A stretch of 33,056 nucleotides of DNA from Carex sylvatica (GCA_964058845.1 CAXKVR010000426.1:1-33056), one strand, 5' to 3'. Positions 23,185-33,056 are shown, counted from the stretch's first letter. A program made the numbers and translations. The notes: a model not told the origin generated them from the letters alone.

Positions 23185-23515
23185 ACGGGGGCGGACCCGA
23201 CCCGTACCCGCCCGTGCCCGGTACCCGGGTTACCCGTGCCCGAGCCCGGGTATGGGTCGGGTAAATGGGTACGGGTAAAAAATGGGTAGGGTACGGTTAT
23301 TTGGTTCAAAACCCGAGCAAATCCGGTCCGATTTACGCCCGACCCGACCCGACCTACCCGACCCGGACCCGGACCCGACCTCGACCCGACCTGACCCGAC
23401 CCGGACCCGATCTGACCCGACCCGACCCGTTGAATTCAAATTCCCGCCGGTTCAACCGGGCCCGGACCGGTCTAATCAAACCTGACCGGCCGGACCCACC
23501 CGGGTCACCCGTCGG
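23185..23515. repeat. Left subterminal GACCCG/TACCCG array of the hAT element
   Basis: Runs of CCCGACCCG, ACCCGGACCC and GGGTACGGG in both orientations cover about 330 bp just inside the left end. In hAT elements such subterminal motifs are binding sites for the transposase BED finger. A similar array lies inside the right end (28,470-28,690). Confidence 0.75.
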
Positions 23516-23999
23516 TTTTTTTTTTTTTTCTTTTTTCTTTTTTCTTTCTTTTTTCTTTCAAATTTTATTCCCTCCCAATATTTTCTTTAAATACCCCATC
23601 TTCCTCTCCAAAAATTCACACTCTCATTCTCTCAATCTCAATTCTCCAATTTAATTATTCACTATTTTTTAATTTATTGTTTAAAAAAAAAATTAATTGT
23701 AAATTTAATTCATTACACAAATCCGTAAACGGAATTACAAAGTTCGGCACCTCCCGCAAAATTTTTTTGCGAGATTTAAAGGTAACATTTATTTCATTTT
23801 AGATTAATTTATTTTTGTATAGTACATTTAGTTTATGCTTAATTTATTGAATATTAAGTAATTAGATTTGTCATTTGTTAGGTTTGTTAAATTTATTAAG
23901 TAATTAGATTTGTTAGATTTATTGAATATGTTAGATTTATTTAGTTTATGTTAGATTTGAATATGTCAAATAATTATATTTCTTTTTAATTTCTGTTTT

Positions 24000-25010
24000 T
24001 GAAATTCTGTTTTTTAATTTCTGTTTTTTAATTTCTGTTTTTTAATTTTCTGTTTTTTAATTTTCTGTTTTTTAAAATAGGTTAGTTTTATAGATTTGAA
24101 TATGTGAAGTGATTATATTTGTTTTGAATAGGTTAGATTTATTTTTCATAGGTCTTTTAAAATAGGTTAGATTAATTTCTTTTTTTTATTTTCTGTTTTT
24201 TATTTTCTGTTTTTTTATTTCTGTTTTTTAATTTTCTGTTTTTTAAAATAGGTTAGTTTTATAGATTTGAATATGTGGAGTGATTATATTTGTTTTGAAT
24301 AGGTTAGATTTATTTTTCAAAATTCGGATTTATTTTTAATAGGTCTTTTAAAATAGGTTAGTTTAATTTCTGTTTTTTATTTTCTGTTTTTTATTTCTGT
24401 TTTTTATTTTCTGTTTTTTAAAATAGGTTAGTTTTATAGATTTGAATATGTGAAGTGATTATATTTGTTTTGAATAGATTAGATTTATGTTTCAAAATTC
24501 GGATTTATTTTTAGTAGGTCTTTTAAAATAGGTTAGTTTAATATCTGTTTTTTATTTTCTGTTTTTTAATTTCTGTTTTTTATTTTCTGTTTTTTATTTC
24601 TGTTTTTTATTTTCTGTTTTTTAAAATAGGTTAGTTTTATAGATTTGAATATGTGAAGTGATTATATTTGTTTTGAATAGGTTAGATTTATTTTTCATAG
24701 GTCTTTTAAAATAGGTTAGTTTAATTTCTTTTTTTTATTTTCTGTTTTTTATTTTCTGTTTTTTTTATTTCTGTTTTTTAATTTTCTGTTTTTTAAAATA
24801 GGTTAGTTTTATAGATTTGAATATGTGGAGTGATTATATTTGTTTTGAATAGGTTAGATTTATTTTTCAAAATTCGGATTTATTTTTAATAGGTCTTTTA
24901 AAATAGGTTAGTTTAATTTCTGTTTTTTATTTTCTGTTTTTTATTTTCTGTTTTTTAATTTCTGTTTTTAATTTTCTGTTTTTTTATTTCTGTTTTTTTA
25001 TTTTCAATGT
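24000..25010. repeat. T-rich minisatellite upstream of the transposase
   Basis: Five copies of a unit of about 170-195 bp start near 24,072, 24,241, 24,419, 24,612 and 24,791. Each begins TTTTAAAATAGGTTAG and continues TTTATAGATTTGAATATGTG. Between them are many short TTTCTGTTTTTTATT subrepeats of 12-16 bp. Alternate units share the variants GTGAAG and GTGGAG, hinting at higher-order duplication. The array lies in the transposase promoter or leader. Confidence 0.85.
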
Positions 25011-25107
25011 ATGTTAGAATTATTTTGAATAGGTGAAATAAAAAGGTTACATATTTTTTTTAATATGTCAAGTAATTTACATTTATTATTTTGAATAGGT
25101 TTAATAA

Positions 25108-27623
25108 ATGTCATCTCTTCGTGATTCCATGCAAGAGGACATCGCGAGAATGTCGGCTGAGTTTTTTGGCCCGTCAATTCCAAATTATCCACAAAGTTCC
25201 TCCCAAATTGCACCACCTAATTATCCACCAAATTATCAAAGAAGGGACCAAATACTAGATTTGAATTATCAACAACCCTCACAAATGAATGCACCGTATT
25301 ATACTTCAAACGATCCAAATGTATACATTCCACAAGAAACATTTCAACCGACACCACAGTATACATATGGAGGCATTGGCTCTTCTTCTGTAGCATCGAG
25401 TCAATTCACTGACACTGCTCCTGTAGGAGGTACACCTTCGACAGGTGAACCTGAAATTCAAGAAGAAGTTGTCCCTCATTCGACAAGTGATCCGCCGCAA
25501 AAACCAGCAGGAAAGAAGAGTAAAAGACCTCCCCCCGAATACAATCAGCCGTGGGCGAAATATTACAAAATTACCAGAGGGAGTAACAACATTATGGCTT
25601 TTGGACAATGTAAGGTAAAAACTTGCCAAAAAACTTTTGAGTATAAACAAAGTAGTGGTTTGAGTACTTTTAAGAGACATGCCGAGACGCACGAAAAAAA
25701 GGGTGAGTTTCCATCTGAAAATTCTGAACCGGGACAAATCCAAACCCTTATAAACGCGGATGGTACCAGAACAAATCCAAAATTCGATGAATCAAAAATG
25801 CTTAGTGAATTGGCCCGGTACATTACCCATAAAGAACAACCATTAAGTATGGGTGGTTGCACGAGTTTTGCCCGGTTATGCATTCGGGGGTTAGGTCAAC
25901 CAATGTACAAGAGGATCCATCATATAAAGATAGTTAGTGAAATAAAAAACCAGTTTACCTCCACCAAAAATGACCTTAAAGCTCTATTTGCATACCAAAA
26001 TAATAAGGTGTCAATTACCTCCGACATATGGACTGCCGGTAAACATGGCCTTGGGTACTCTTGTATTACCGGCCATTGGATCGATGATCATTGGGTATTA
26101 CAAAAAAGAATATTAAGTTTTCGAGTTTTGGATTCCCCCCACACTGCAACTGTAATTTTCAAATCCATTATTGAGGTTTTAGAAGAGTATAACCTTAAGA
26201 GGAATTTGGGTAACAAGGTTTTTTCTATATCCTTCGATAATGCTAGCAACAACATTGCTTCCATTGAGATTTTTAAACGGTCACTAAACCCGATCATGAA
26301 TGGTGAAATGTTTCACCAAAAGTGTGCTTGCCACGTTCTTAACCTCGTCGTGAAGGCGGGTCTAAAAACAGAAGCCGTAAAACTATTGATAATTAAATTT
26401 AAGAATGCCCTCAACCACATTGTTTCAAACCAAGAAAGAAAACAACAGTTTGCTGCATTATGCGTCACCTATAGATTGAGCAAGTTGAAGGTACCTTGGG
26501 ATATAGATACCCGTTGGAACTCAACATATAGGTTGTTGAACCGATGCCTTCCCTATAAAGCTGTCATAGGTGAGTTTTTGAGAAGCTCCAACCCCGAGGC
26601 ATTGCAATTCGAACTCATTGACGAAGAATGGGATAAACTGCAAAGGCTTAGCAAATTCCTTGGAATCTTTTTTACTGCAACAGTTCAACTATCATGCTCG
26701 TACTCACCGACGTCGTTTGAGTTGCTGAGACATCTCTATGAAATCTCCAAGATGTATTGCGAATTAGAACAATCTGAAATCTATGATGCATCTCTCACGC
26801 CAATTGTAGATGCCATGAAACAAAAATTCCTAAAATATTGGGAAGATGTACCTCTCCTAGCCATTATCGCAAACTGCCTCCACCCGGCATACAAGAAGTT
26901 TTACACGATCAAAGTAGTTGAGAGGTACAAACAGAATTTACATTTAGACTCAACCGGGGTGGAGGCTTACGTGAATTCGAAGTTCGATGAGATGTTTAAC
27001 ATATACCACTCAAGAATGAGTGACAACCGAAAAGCTTCGTCCCGTCCCGCCACTAGGTATGAATATAAATATACATGTGTTTTCAATCTTTATTATTTAT
27101 AATATCTACATTATTTGTCCACTAATTTTTTTAATTGTTAAATAGTTCCACTACTAGGAGCACTAGCAGTGGTGGATTATTAGCAGATTTTCAGTCGGAG
27201 AGCCAACCGCACACATCCGCAAACGAGTTATTGGGCTATATATCGATGATCAATGAAAGTGAAGAAGGACTTGACGTGATGGCATGGTGGAGGAGGCATC
27301 AAAGTTCCTTGCCAACGCTGGCTATGATGGCCCGCGATGTATTTGCTGTGCCCGTATCAACCGTCCCTTCTGAAAGTTGTTTCAGTTCGGCGAACAGGAT
27401 CCTCTCCGATAAACGAAGTAAGTTGGGTGCACATGTTTTTGAGAGACTTGTGTGCTTGAAGGATTGGATTGCTGCTGAAGAGCGTACGCAACATGTGCCT
27501 CAACAACCATCATCATCTGAAGCCGACACTGAAGAAAGCGGTACCGAGGCGCGACGTGAGGCTAATTCGGATTCCGACGGTGCCGAAGAGAGCGAACAAT
27601 GGTATATGAATCCAAACTACTAA
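25108..27623 (+). CDS. hAT transposase (zf-BED, RNase H-like, hATC dimerisation)
   Basis: Exon 1 is 25,108-27,056 and exon 2 is 27,146-27,623. The GT-AG intron (CACTAG/GTATGA ... AAATAG/TTCC) splits a Ser codon, giving about 808 aa. The N-terminal 130 residues are Pro/Gln/Tyr-rich. A BED finger follows with C168, C173, H191 and H195. The RNase H-like core shows D306 in TSDIW and D377 in FDNASNN, then the CACHVLNLVV and DTRWNSTY motifs. The C-terminus has WWRRHQ and PSESCFSSANRILSDKRSKL, the hATC dimerisation signature, then an acidic tail. Length and order match full plant Ac/RICESLEEPER-type transposases. No stop or frameshift is seen. It would bind the subterminal repeats and excise the element; it may also act on related short copies. 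The third catalytic acid was not assigned. Confidence 0.93.
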
Positions 27624-28231
27624 ATAGGTAGTGTCGGTATAAATTTCTAACCTCTTTTAATCTTTATGGTTATTTTTTAAATTATAAATTTCTAAACATT
27701 TCAATTAGTTTTTAATTTATCTATTTTAAAGAATAATTACTAACAAAAAAAAAGTTAGAACTCCACCTATGTTATTTTACATAGCCGGTTCCAAGCCCGG
27801 AATTAAGGAGGAGGGTAACTTTTATTTTTTAATCTATTATTTTAAAATTATTCATAATTATTTTTAAAGTAATTGATTTAAGAAAATTTTTATTTTTATT
27901 TTATTTTTTTAAAGTAAAAGATTTAATTATATTTTTGATTTATATTTTATGTAACCTATTAAAAATAAATGAACGTTTATAAAATATATTATAGATATAA
28001 ATAAATTATGAAACTATATAATTAGAATGAAAATTTGAAAATAAAATAAAATGACTGGTGTAAAGAAATAAATAAATACATTTGTATTTAGCCGAATAAA
28101 TATACAAATTTTCGCATGAATATTTTTTATATATAAGTTACAAATTTTATTTATTTATATACACTATTTGATAATTAACTATTTTGATTTTAAAAGTCGA
28201 ATTATAAACACGTAATAATATTCGTACAACA

Positions 28232-28470
28232 CCGTAAAAAAGAAAAAGAAAAAAAAAACAGAAAAAAAAACAGAAAAAAAAAACAGAAAAAAAACAGCAA
28301 AAAAAACCAGAAAAAAAAAACCAGAAAAAAAAAACAGAAAAAAAAAGGAAAAAAAAACATAAAAAAAAAGAAAAAAAAAACCGAAAAAAAAGGACAAAAA
28401 AAATCGAAAAAAAAACAGACAAAAAACTCAGAGAAAAACTAGAAAAAAAAACAGGGAAAAAAAAAAAAAA
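28232..28470. repeat. A-rich tract punctuated by CAG/CCG in the hAT 3' region
   Basis: About 240 bases consist of A7-A10 runs separated by CAG, CCAG, CCG or GG. In sequence it is the complement of the TTTCTGTTTTTT subrepeats at 24,000-25,010, so the two tracts are opposed within one element. Open frames through it on the minus strand give poly-Phe and are not genes. Confidence 0.85.
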
Positions 28471-29040
28471 CCGGACCGGACCGGGTACCCGACCCGGACC
28501 GGGTACCATACCCGGACCGCCCTACCCGTGCCGGGTACCACGAGCACAGGTATAACTCGGGTAGGGTACGGGTTTTGAAAAATATACCCGAGTATACCCG
28601 ACCCGAGATACCCGTATACCCGACATACCCGTACCCGATCCAAACCAGTACCCGACCCCGGGTACGCCCGGTCCGCCCGAACCCGGTCCGAGAGCAACCC
28701 TCTAGCTTCATACATTCATATTTTTTTGTAAATCGACAGAACTAAAACCTCCGCCAACTGCATGTTGCTTGTTTAAGATGAATTTTTATTATTGTTTTCA
28801 TAATACAAATTTATAGGTATGTGAAAAGAAAATATCTGTGTGTATGTCACAAGTAAGGCCGTCAAAATCGACAAGACAATAGCTGTTGAATTTTTATTAG
28901 TTTCTGTTGTTAGTTTATGTTGGATTATTCTATTTTTGTAATATGTTGATTGTTGTCTGTTGATGCTACTGTGAAATCTATTTTTATTAGATTTTATTTA
29001 AATGAATTATGACAATTTGTTAAATTTTGGTGCTCATAAG

Positions 29041-29170
29041 TCATAATTCGTGAGCCGCTCATAACTCGCTCATTAAAAGCTTGCTCATTTACAACTCGCT
29101 CATTTATCCGCTCATTTAAACTCGCTCATTAACAACTCGCTCATTTACTTAATGAGTGAGCATGAGCATA
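29041..29170. repeat. Right copy of the CTCGCTCAT direct repeat
   Basis: It matches 22,911-23,035 in the same direction. Its end, AATGAGTGAGCATGAGCA, also forms an inverted pair with TGCTCATGCTCACTCATT at 31,211-31,229; the solo LTR separates the two halves of this palindrome. Confidence 0.85.
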
Positions 29171-29177
29171 CCCTAAC

Positions 29178-31203
29178 TGTTAGTTTGTAATAATCTAGCA
29201 GTCAATAATACGATAAATTATCATAAATCTTTGTTCATGAATTGAGTGATTAAATAAACTGTCATTTTGTTGCCTTGAATATTATTACATTTATGAATCA
29301 TTCTTTTATCTGACTAGAGTCAATAACTGGAATTGTGAAACTTCATAATATAGATGATATATATATTCTTAAGAGTCACTAACCGAGGTAATTAGCAGGA
29401 ACACTAATTAACCGTTACAAGGTTAGTATGTGGATTAAAAGATGGTCAAGTTTTACAGACCACTGACAAGAGATGTCATTTTAATCACATAGATACATGT
29501 TCTAGGAACATGGTATTTGACAGACCCCGAATGAAACATTAAATGGAATTGTGTACGTGTCATTAATGTTTTCATTCAGTGTTAAGTTCTAAAGTATGAG
29601 GTATTCATCTTTCCTACTAAGAAATGTGTATGTGTGATTGTTATCTAACACTGTCGGTAAAACGCAGTTATAACGGTAGCTTTTCGGTACACATAACTTA
29701 GCTGAGGTAGTGATGGTTTACCAAAAAGTACTATTGTCCCTCGTATCTCTATACGAGCTATAGCATCACTGGGCCCCTTGATAGAGTAAGATTATCTGCT
29801 AGCGGTATAATTACAAGAGTAATTATATTTGATAATCTGCTCAAGATCAAGAAAAGATTAAGTTTGCAAGGATGACACACACCTACCTTGAAACTGATCT
29901 GATAGCTATGAGACGAAAGAACTGACACGAGTAAAATAGTTTACTGGATCGTGATATTGTACAGTACAGCATCATCTGTGTAATTGGATGGTCATGATGC
30001 GTTATGCCAGATGCCTCTCATGATTATAGAAGTTAAAACAGTTTTAATTCTATTTACCAACATAACACAGATCCTATTGGGTCACACCGTATAGGAGCTA
30101 ATCGGAGAATCTTATTGATTAATTATAAATTGATTATAATTAATATTAAGATGGTTATAATTAATTATACATGATATAATTAAATTATAAATGTCATATA
30201 AATTGGCAAAGCAAAAACAAAAGGTTAATTTATAAACGTACACGTTACGTTGTATAAAAGTTACCGAAACAACAAACCGCAAGAAATATAATTGTTCAGA
30301 ATAATTATATGGATGTTAAATTAAATTTGGGCCAAGGGCATTTTGGTCTTTTTACACATGACATGTCATCATCCTTATCCACATGACATGTCATCATCCT
30401 TATCCGTTCAATGGCATTTTCGTAAATGGCATTTTGGTAAATGGCATTTTCGTAATTCCCGAACCTCCTCAAATGCCTATAAATAGAGGGGTGAGGGTAA
30501 GAGAGAAACACACTAATTTCTGAGATATCGAATCTGTCTGATCAGTTCGGTAATCTATTTTCTCTCTTTCTCGGTTTCTCTCCCAAATAGTATTTCGGTT
30601 GGGAAAAGAAAGTTATACGTAGTTGATGTATAATCTTGCGAGTTGTTGAGAAGTATATTTATGGGATCGGTGAATAGTGTTTTCTCAAATTTCGCGGTAT
30701 TTCAGTTTTGCTTATTAGTGAATCTGAATAACTGCAAATTTGTGAATAGTGTTATTTCGTCATTTTCTCGATGAATAGTGTTTTTACAGAAAACTGCGGT
30801 TTATGGTATTTCTGGCAATAAGAAATAAACCGCTCTCTGGTTAGTCCTGGTGGATAACCGATAGAGATATCACACGTGTGATACTCTGAGACAAATCATT
30901 CCCTGGTGTAGCTCTTCTCGCTCAGCTACATTCCAATATGAATTTGGAAACAAGGTATATACATGTTATATTAATCTATTTAATTAGTAAGTAGATTAAT
31001 GCTTTAGAAATCAATTATGGAGTAGATCTGTAAAAGGATTAAATAGGGTTCTGATGTGAAAGGAATACGGAAGGTGGACCCCTTGGAATGTTTCCTGACA
31101 TACCCTGTTTAATCCTTGGATTAAGATTAGAAGTAAAAATTTTGTTTTACGTTCTTTTCGCACTTAATCAAATCAATGGGTTTGAACTGTCAAAACCCCA
31201 ACA
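29178..31203 (+). mobile_element. Solo LTR, probably Ty1/copia type
   Basis: The 2,026-bp element begins TGTTAGTTTG and ends CAAAACCCCAACA, with a perfect 5-bp duplication CTAAC (29,173-29,177 and 31,204-31,208). A strong TATA box (CCTATAAATAGAGG, TATA at 30,478-30,487) on + sets the orientation, and the sequence after it looks like an untranslated R-U5 leader. No primer-binding site, polypurine tract or coding region flanks it. It therefore arose by LTR-LTR recombination of an insertion into the hAT MITE. Confidence 0.85.
30356..30455 (+). promoter_or_regulatory. Tandem repeats upstream of the LTR TATA box
   Basis: Two perfect 25-bp units (30,356-30,380 and 30,381-30,405) each contain the 12-bp palindrome ATGACATGTCAT. 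They are followed by three copies of about 15 bp with the core ATGGCATTTTCGTAA. They end about 25 bases before the TATA box of the copia-like LTR. Tandem blocks in this position are typical retrotransposon enhancers; TGACA is a core for homeodomain TALE factors, though the binding partner here is only a guess. Confidence 0.6.
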
Positions 31204-31325
31204 CTAACTTGCTCATGCTCACTCATTAATCACCCTATGCATATCAAACAGTTATAATCAAATAATTGACCAAATTTGAATTGATGTCCATATGATTGCC
31301 TCTGACCTTCTTGTAAAACGCTTCA

Positions 31326-31814
31326 GGCTATGTTTGGATGAAATGAGAATAGCTAGAATAAAGGCTATTTGGAATAGCAATGTGCATTGAAACAATATTT
31401 TTGCTATTCGAAATAGTTAGAATAGCTGTTATTCTCTATTCCTTGTAAATGTTGGAATAACTATTATTCAAAAGTGTAAAGAGAGAGATAAAAAATGCTT
31501 CATTCTCGAATTTCCGCTAACACAATTCCGAAATAACAAAATTAATACCACTTTTGTTATCTCCATGTCGTGACAATTCATTTTAGACCCCACTTACTTA
31601 TCTTTCATCTTAATTAGCACCTTATCAATTAACGTTGTTCTTTATTGGTTACAGTTATTGACTATTCCAAATATACAATCAAAACAATATTTTTACTAAT
31701 CCAAATAGCACCATTTTGATACTAATCTAAAAATCACTATTTTTTTTCCTCTTCTCATTTACTATTCTCAAATTTCACTATTCTAACTATTCTAGCTCCC
31801 ATCCAAACATACCC
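31326..31814. mobile_element. Fold-back MITE, possibly Tourist/PIF-Harbinger-like
   Basis: Ends are GGCTATGTTTGGATG on the left and GGGTATGTTTGGATG on the reverse strand at the right. They continue through AGCTAGAATA and GAATAG motifs on both arms. The 489-bp element is AT-rich with no ORF. A 3-bp TCA occurs on both sides (31,323-31,325 and 31,815-31,817). Three-base duplications fit PIF/Harbinger, although TWA is usual, so the superfamily is uncertain. Confidence 0.65.
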
Positions 31815-31933
31815 TCATAAAATAAGAAGAAGAAAAGGAAAAATCAAAATCAAAATCTATGTCAGTATGCATGATTCATCTTATATATTAATATGCATTC
31901 ATGTATGTGGTCTACCTAACTTATACGAATGGA

Positions 31934-32063
31934 TAGGGGCGGACACAGGATTTTCGTTAGAGGGGGCAAAAAATTATCGAATCAGGTTTAAATAGTTTAT
32001 CGGATTTAAACTCATTAACTAATTACGTACTAGATAAGAAAAATGATTTGACTTATATCTTCA
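31934..32063. mobile_element. Left end of another hAT-like element (truncated or interrupted)
   Basis: TAGGGGCGGACACAGGATTTTC followed by AGAGGGGGCAAAA resembles the CAGRGGCGGA-type end of the element at 21,927 and of many plant hAT copies. Its partner end is not in the window. The hAT copy starting at 32,064 appears to be inserted within it. Confidence 0.4.
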
Positions 32064-33056
32064 TAGTGGTTTGCTCCCGGGTACCTCGGGTCGGGTAAAA
32101 CCCATGGCAGGCGTTGGGTACAATGGGCACGGGTACAATGGGTACACGGGTACACGGGTAAACGGGCACGGGCATCCTGAGTTTAATTTTGAAAACGCTT
32201 TCCCTGCCCATTTCATACCTTTGCCCGTCTCAGGTTCGAGGACCGGGCGGTTCGGGTAAGGAGGGCCAGGCGGTCCAATCCAGGTTTTTTTTTTAACTCA
32301 ATAATTTTAAAACAATGTTATAATAAATTGCTTATAATAAATTATAATAATTTTTTTTGAAACATTGTTATAATTTTAAAATAATGTTATAAATTTAAAA
32401 CAACATTATAATTTTTTTAAACTCAATAATTTTTGTTATAATAAATTATAAATCAAAATTACTAATTATTTTAAAACAATGTTGCTTAAATCAATTGCTT
32501 AAATCAATTACTTTAAATATAAATCAAAATTAGTAATTATTTTAAAATAATGTTGCTTAAATCAATTATTTTAAAATAATAAAATATAAATAAAAAATAA
32601 AAAAATTCTTAAATCAATTACTTTAAAAATAAATGTGAATTATTTTAAAAATAAAAATTACTCTCCTCCTTTATTCCGGACTTGGGACCGGCTACGTAAA
32701 ATAACATAGGCGGAGTTCTAACTTTTTTTTGTTAGTAATTTATTTTAAAAATGAATAATTTAAAAACTAATTGAAATGTTTAGAAATTATAATTTAAAAA
32801 ATAACCATAAAGATTAAAAGAGGGTTCTGTTCGCCGAACTAAAGCAACTTTCGGAAGGGACGGTTGACACGGGTACGACAAATACGTCACGGTCCATCAT
32901 CATCAGCATTGGATAGGCCCTTGCATTCCTCCTCCACCATGTCATGATGTCAACATCTTCATTTTCGTTGAGCATCAACATATAGCTCAATAACTCATTT
33001 GTGGATGTGTGCGGTTGGATCTCAAACTGGAAATCTGCTAACAATTCACCACTTCT
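32064..33056 (-). mobile_element. 3' part of a second hAT element, related to the complete one
   Basis: The end reads TAGTGGTTTGCTCCCGGG, close to the TAGAGGTTTGC end of the complete element. It is followed by a GGGTAC/GGGCACGGG array (32,075-32,270) and AT-rich DNA. From about 32,600 rightward it is the reverse complement of 27,160-27,890 with moderate divergence and one deletion. The other end lies beyond the window, so its target duplication (left flank TATCTTCA) cannot be checked. Confidence 0.8.
32814..33056 (-). pseudogene. Deleted hAT transposase C-terminal exon, partial
   Basis: The minus-strand frame enters from the window edge and contains LADFQFEIQPHTS, WWRRNARAYP and VPSESCFSSANR, aligned with exon 2 of the complete transposase. 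After ANR it reads TLF and stops, because about 250 bases, corresponding to roughly 27,398-27,649, are missing. The rest of the dimerisation domain and the acidic tail are lost. The protein would be non-functional unless it joins elsewhere; upstream exons are outside the window. Confidence 0.85.

Larger units (their letters stand above)
23165..28704 (+). mobile_element. Complete, probably autonomous hAT transposon (5.5 kb)
   Basis: Terminal inverted repeats are TAGAGGTTTGCAAATACC on the left and TAGAGGGTTGCTCTCGG on the reverse strand at the right. The perfect 8-bp duplication GCTTCATA is at 23,157-23,164 and 28,705-28,712. GC-rich subterminal regions full of GACCCG/GGGTAC motifs (23,185-23,515 and 28,470-28,690) resemble transposase-binding arrays of Ac-like elements. 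Between them lie a T-rich minisatellite (about 24,000-25,010), an intact two-exon transposase (25,108-27,623) and an A-rich CAG/CCG-punctuated tract (28,232-28,470). Intact ends, clean duplication and open transposase suggest recent movement. Confidence 0.92.
22893..31237. mobile_element. hAT-type MITE with GCTCAT subterminal repeats, split by two insertions
   Basis: Ends are TAGGGGTGAGTAAAT on the left and TAGGGTGATTAATGAG on the reverse strand at the right. The target duplication TGCATATC is perfect (22,885-22,892 and 31,238-31,245). Once the inner hAT element (23,165-28,704) and the solo LTR (29,178-31,203) are removed with one copy of each duplication, about 766 bp remain. These are 22,893-23,164, 28,713-29,177 and 31,209-31,237. 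The remainder carries dense CTCGCTCAT/ATGAGTGAGC motifs near both ends and no ORF. It is therefore an old non-autonomous element that later served as a landing site. Confidence 0.85.

Noticed and set aside
23230..23654. Open frames on both strands rich in Pro/Arg/Asp or Gly/Arg/Val
   Set aside because: They result from the CCCGAC/GGGTAC subterminal repeats of the hAT element, not from a gene.
28147..28715. Minus-strand open frames rich in Phe
   Set aside because: They are translations of the A-rich and GACCCG arrays inside the hAT element; low complexity only, no domain.
22911..29170. The CTCGCTCAT direct repeats as LTRs flanking the hAT element
   Set aside because: They have no TG...CA ends, and the perfect TGCATATC and GCTTCATA duplications show they are two parts of one MITE split by the hAT insertion.

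Overview
The window is nuclear DNA of a flowering plant, most likely a eudicot. It has intron-bearing genes with GT-AG junctions, AT-rich intergenic DNA, and plant protein families: a DUF810/UNC-13-like protein, an LRR receptor-like protein, and a two-RRM glycine-rich hnRNP. Transposons of plant hAT, LTR, Helitron and MITE types fill much of the rest. No tRNA, rRNA, CRISPR or bacterial-style operon is visible.

The left half (about 1-17,100) is genic. Positions 1-2,658 are AT-rich with degenerate TATTCATAT repeats. A seven-exon gene on + (2,659-7,942) encodes a protein of about 1,054 aa of the plant UNC-13/MUN (DUF810) family. Two of its introns carry MITEs with exact target-site duplications: a Mutator-type one in intron 2 and a hAT-type one in intron 4. 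A single-exon LRR receptor-like protein (8,524-10,476, +) follows; its cytoplasmic tail is cut short by a one-base expansion of an A-run. A gene-poor stretch (10.6-13.2 kb) holds fold-back repeats and a TG/G20 microsatellite. A two-exon hnRNP gene lies on the minus strand (coding 15,161-17,044). Its stop codon abuts a consensus splice donor, and downstream sequence looks like spliced 3' UTR.

The right half (about 17.7-33 kb) is a nested transposon block whose boundaries can be read from target-site duplications. In order: a candidate Helitron (17,935-18,863); a 2.5-kb minus-oriented solo LTR (19,226-21,703, TSD ACAGA); a non-autonomous hAT (21,927-22,872, TSD GAGCGAA plus T/C); and a GCTCAT-rich hAT MITE (22,893-31,237, TSD TGCATATC). 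That MITE has been split by two later insertions. One is a complete 5.5-kb hAT element with an intact two-exon transposase (23,165-28,704, TSD GCTTCATA). The other is a 2.0-kb copia-like solo LTR (29,178-31,203, TSD CTAAC). A fold-back MITE (31,326-31,814) follows. Last comes the end of a second, deleted relative of the complete hAT element in opposite orientation (32,064 to the window edge).

No new biochemical system is evident. The most notable items are the apparently intact hAT element with its layered nesting, the mirrored CTG/CAG-punctuated T- and A-tracts inside it, the unusual hnRNP 3' UTR, and the homopolymer frameshift in the receptor-like protein.
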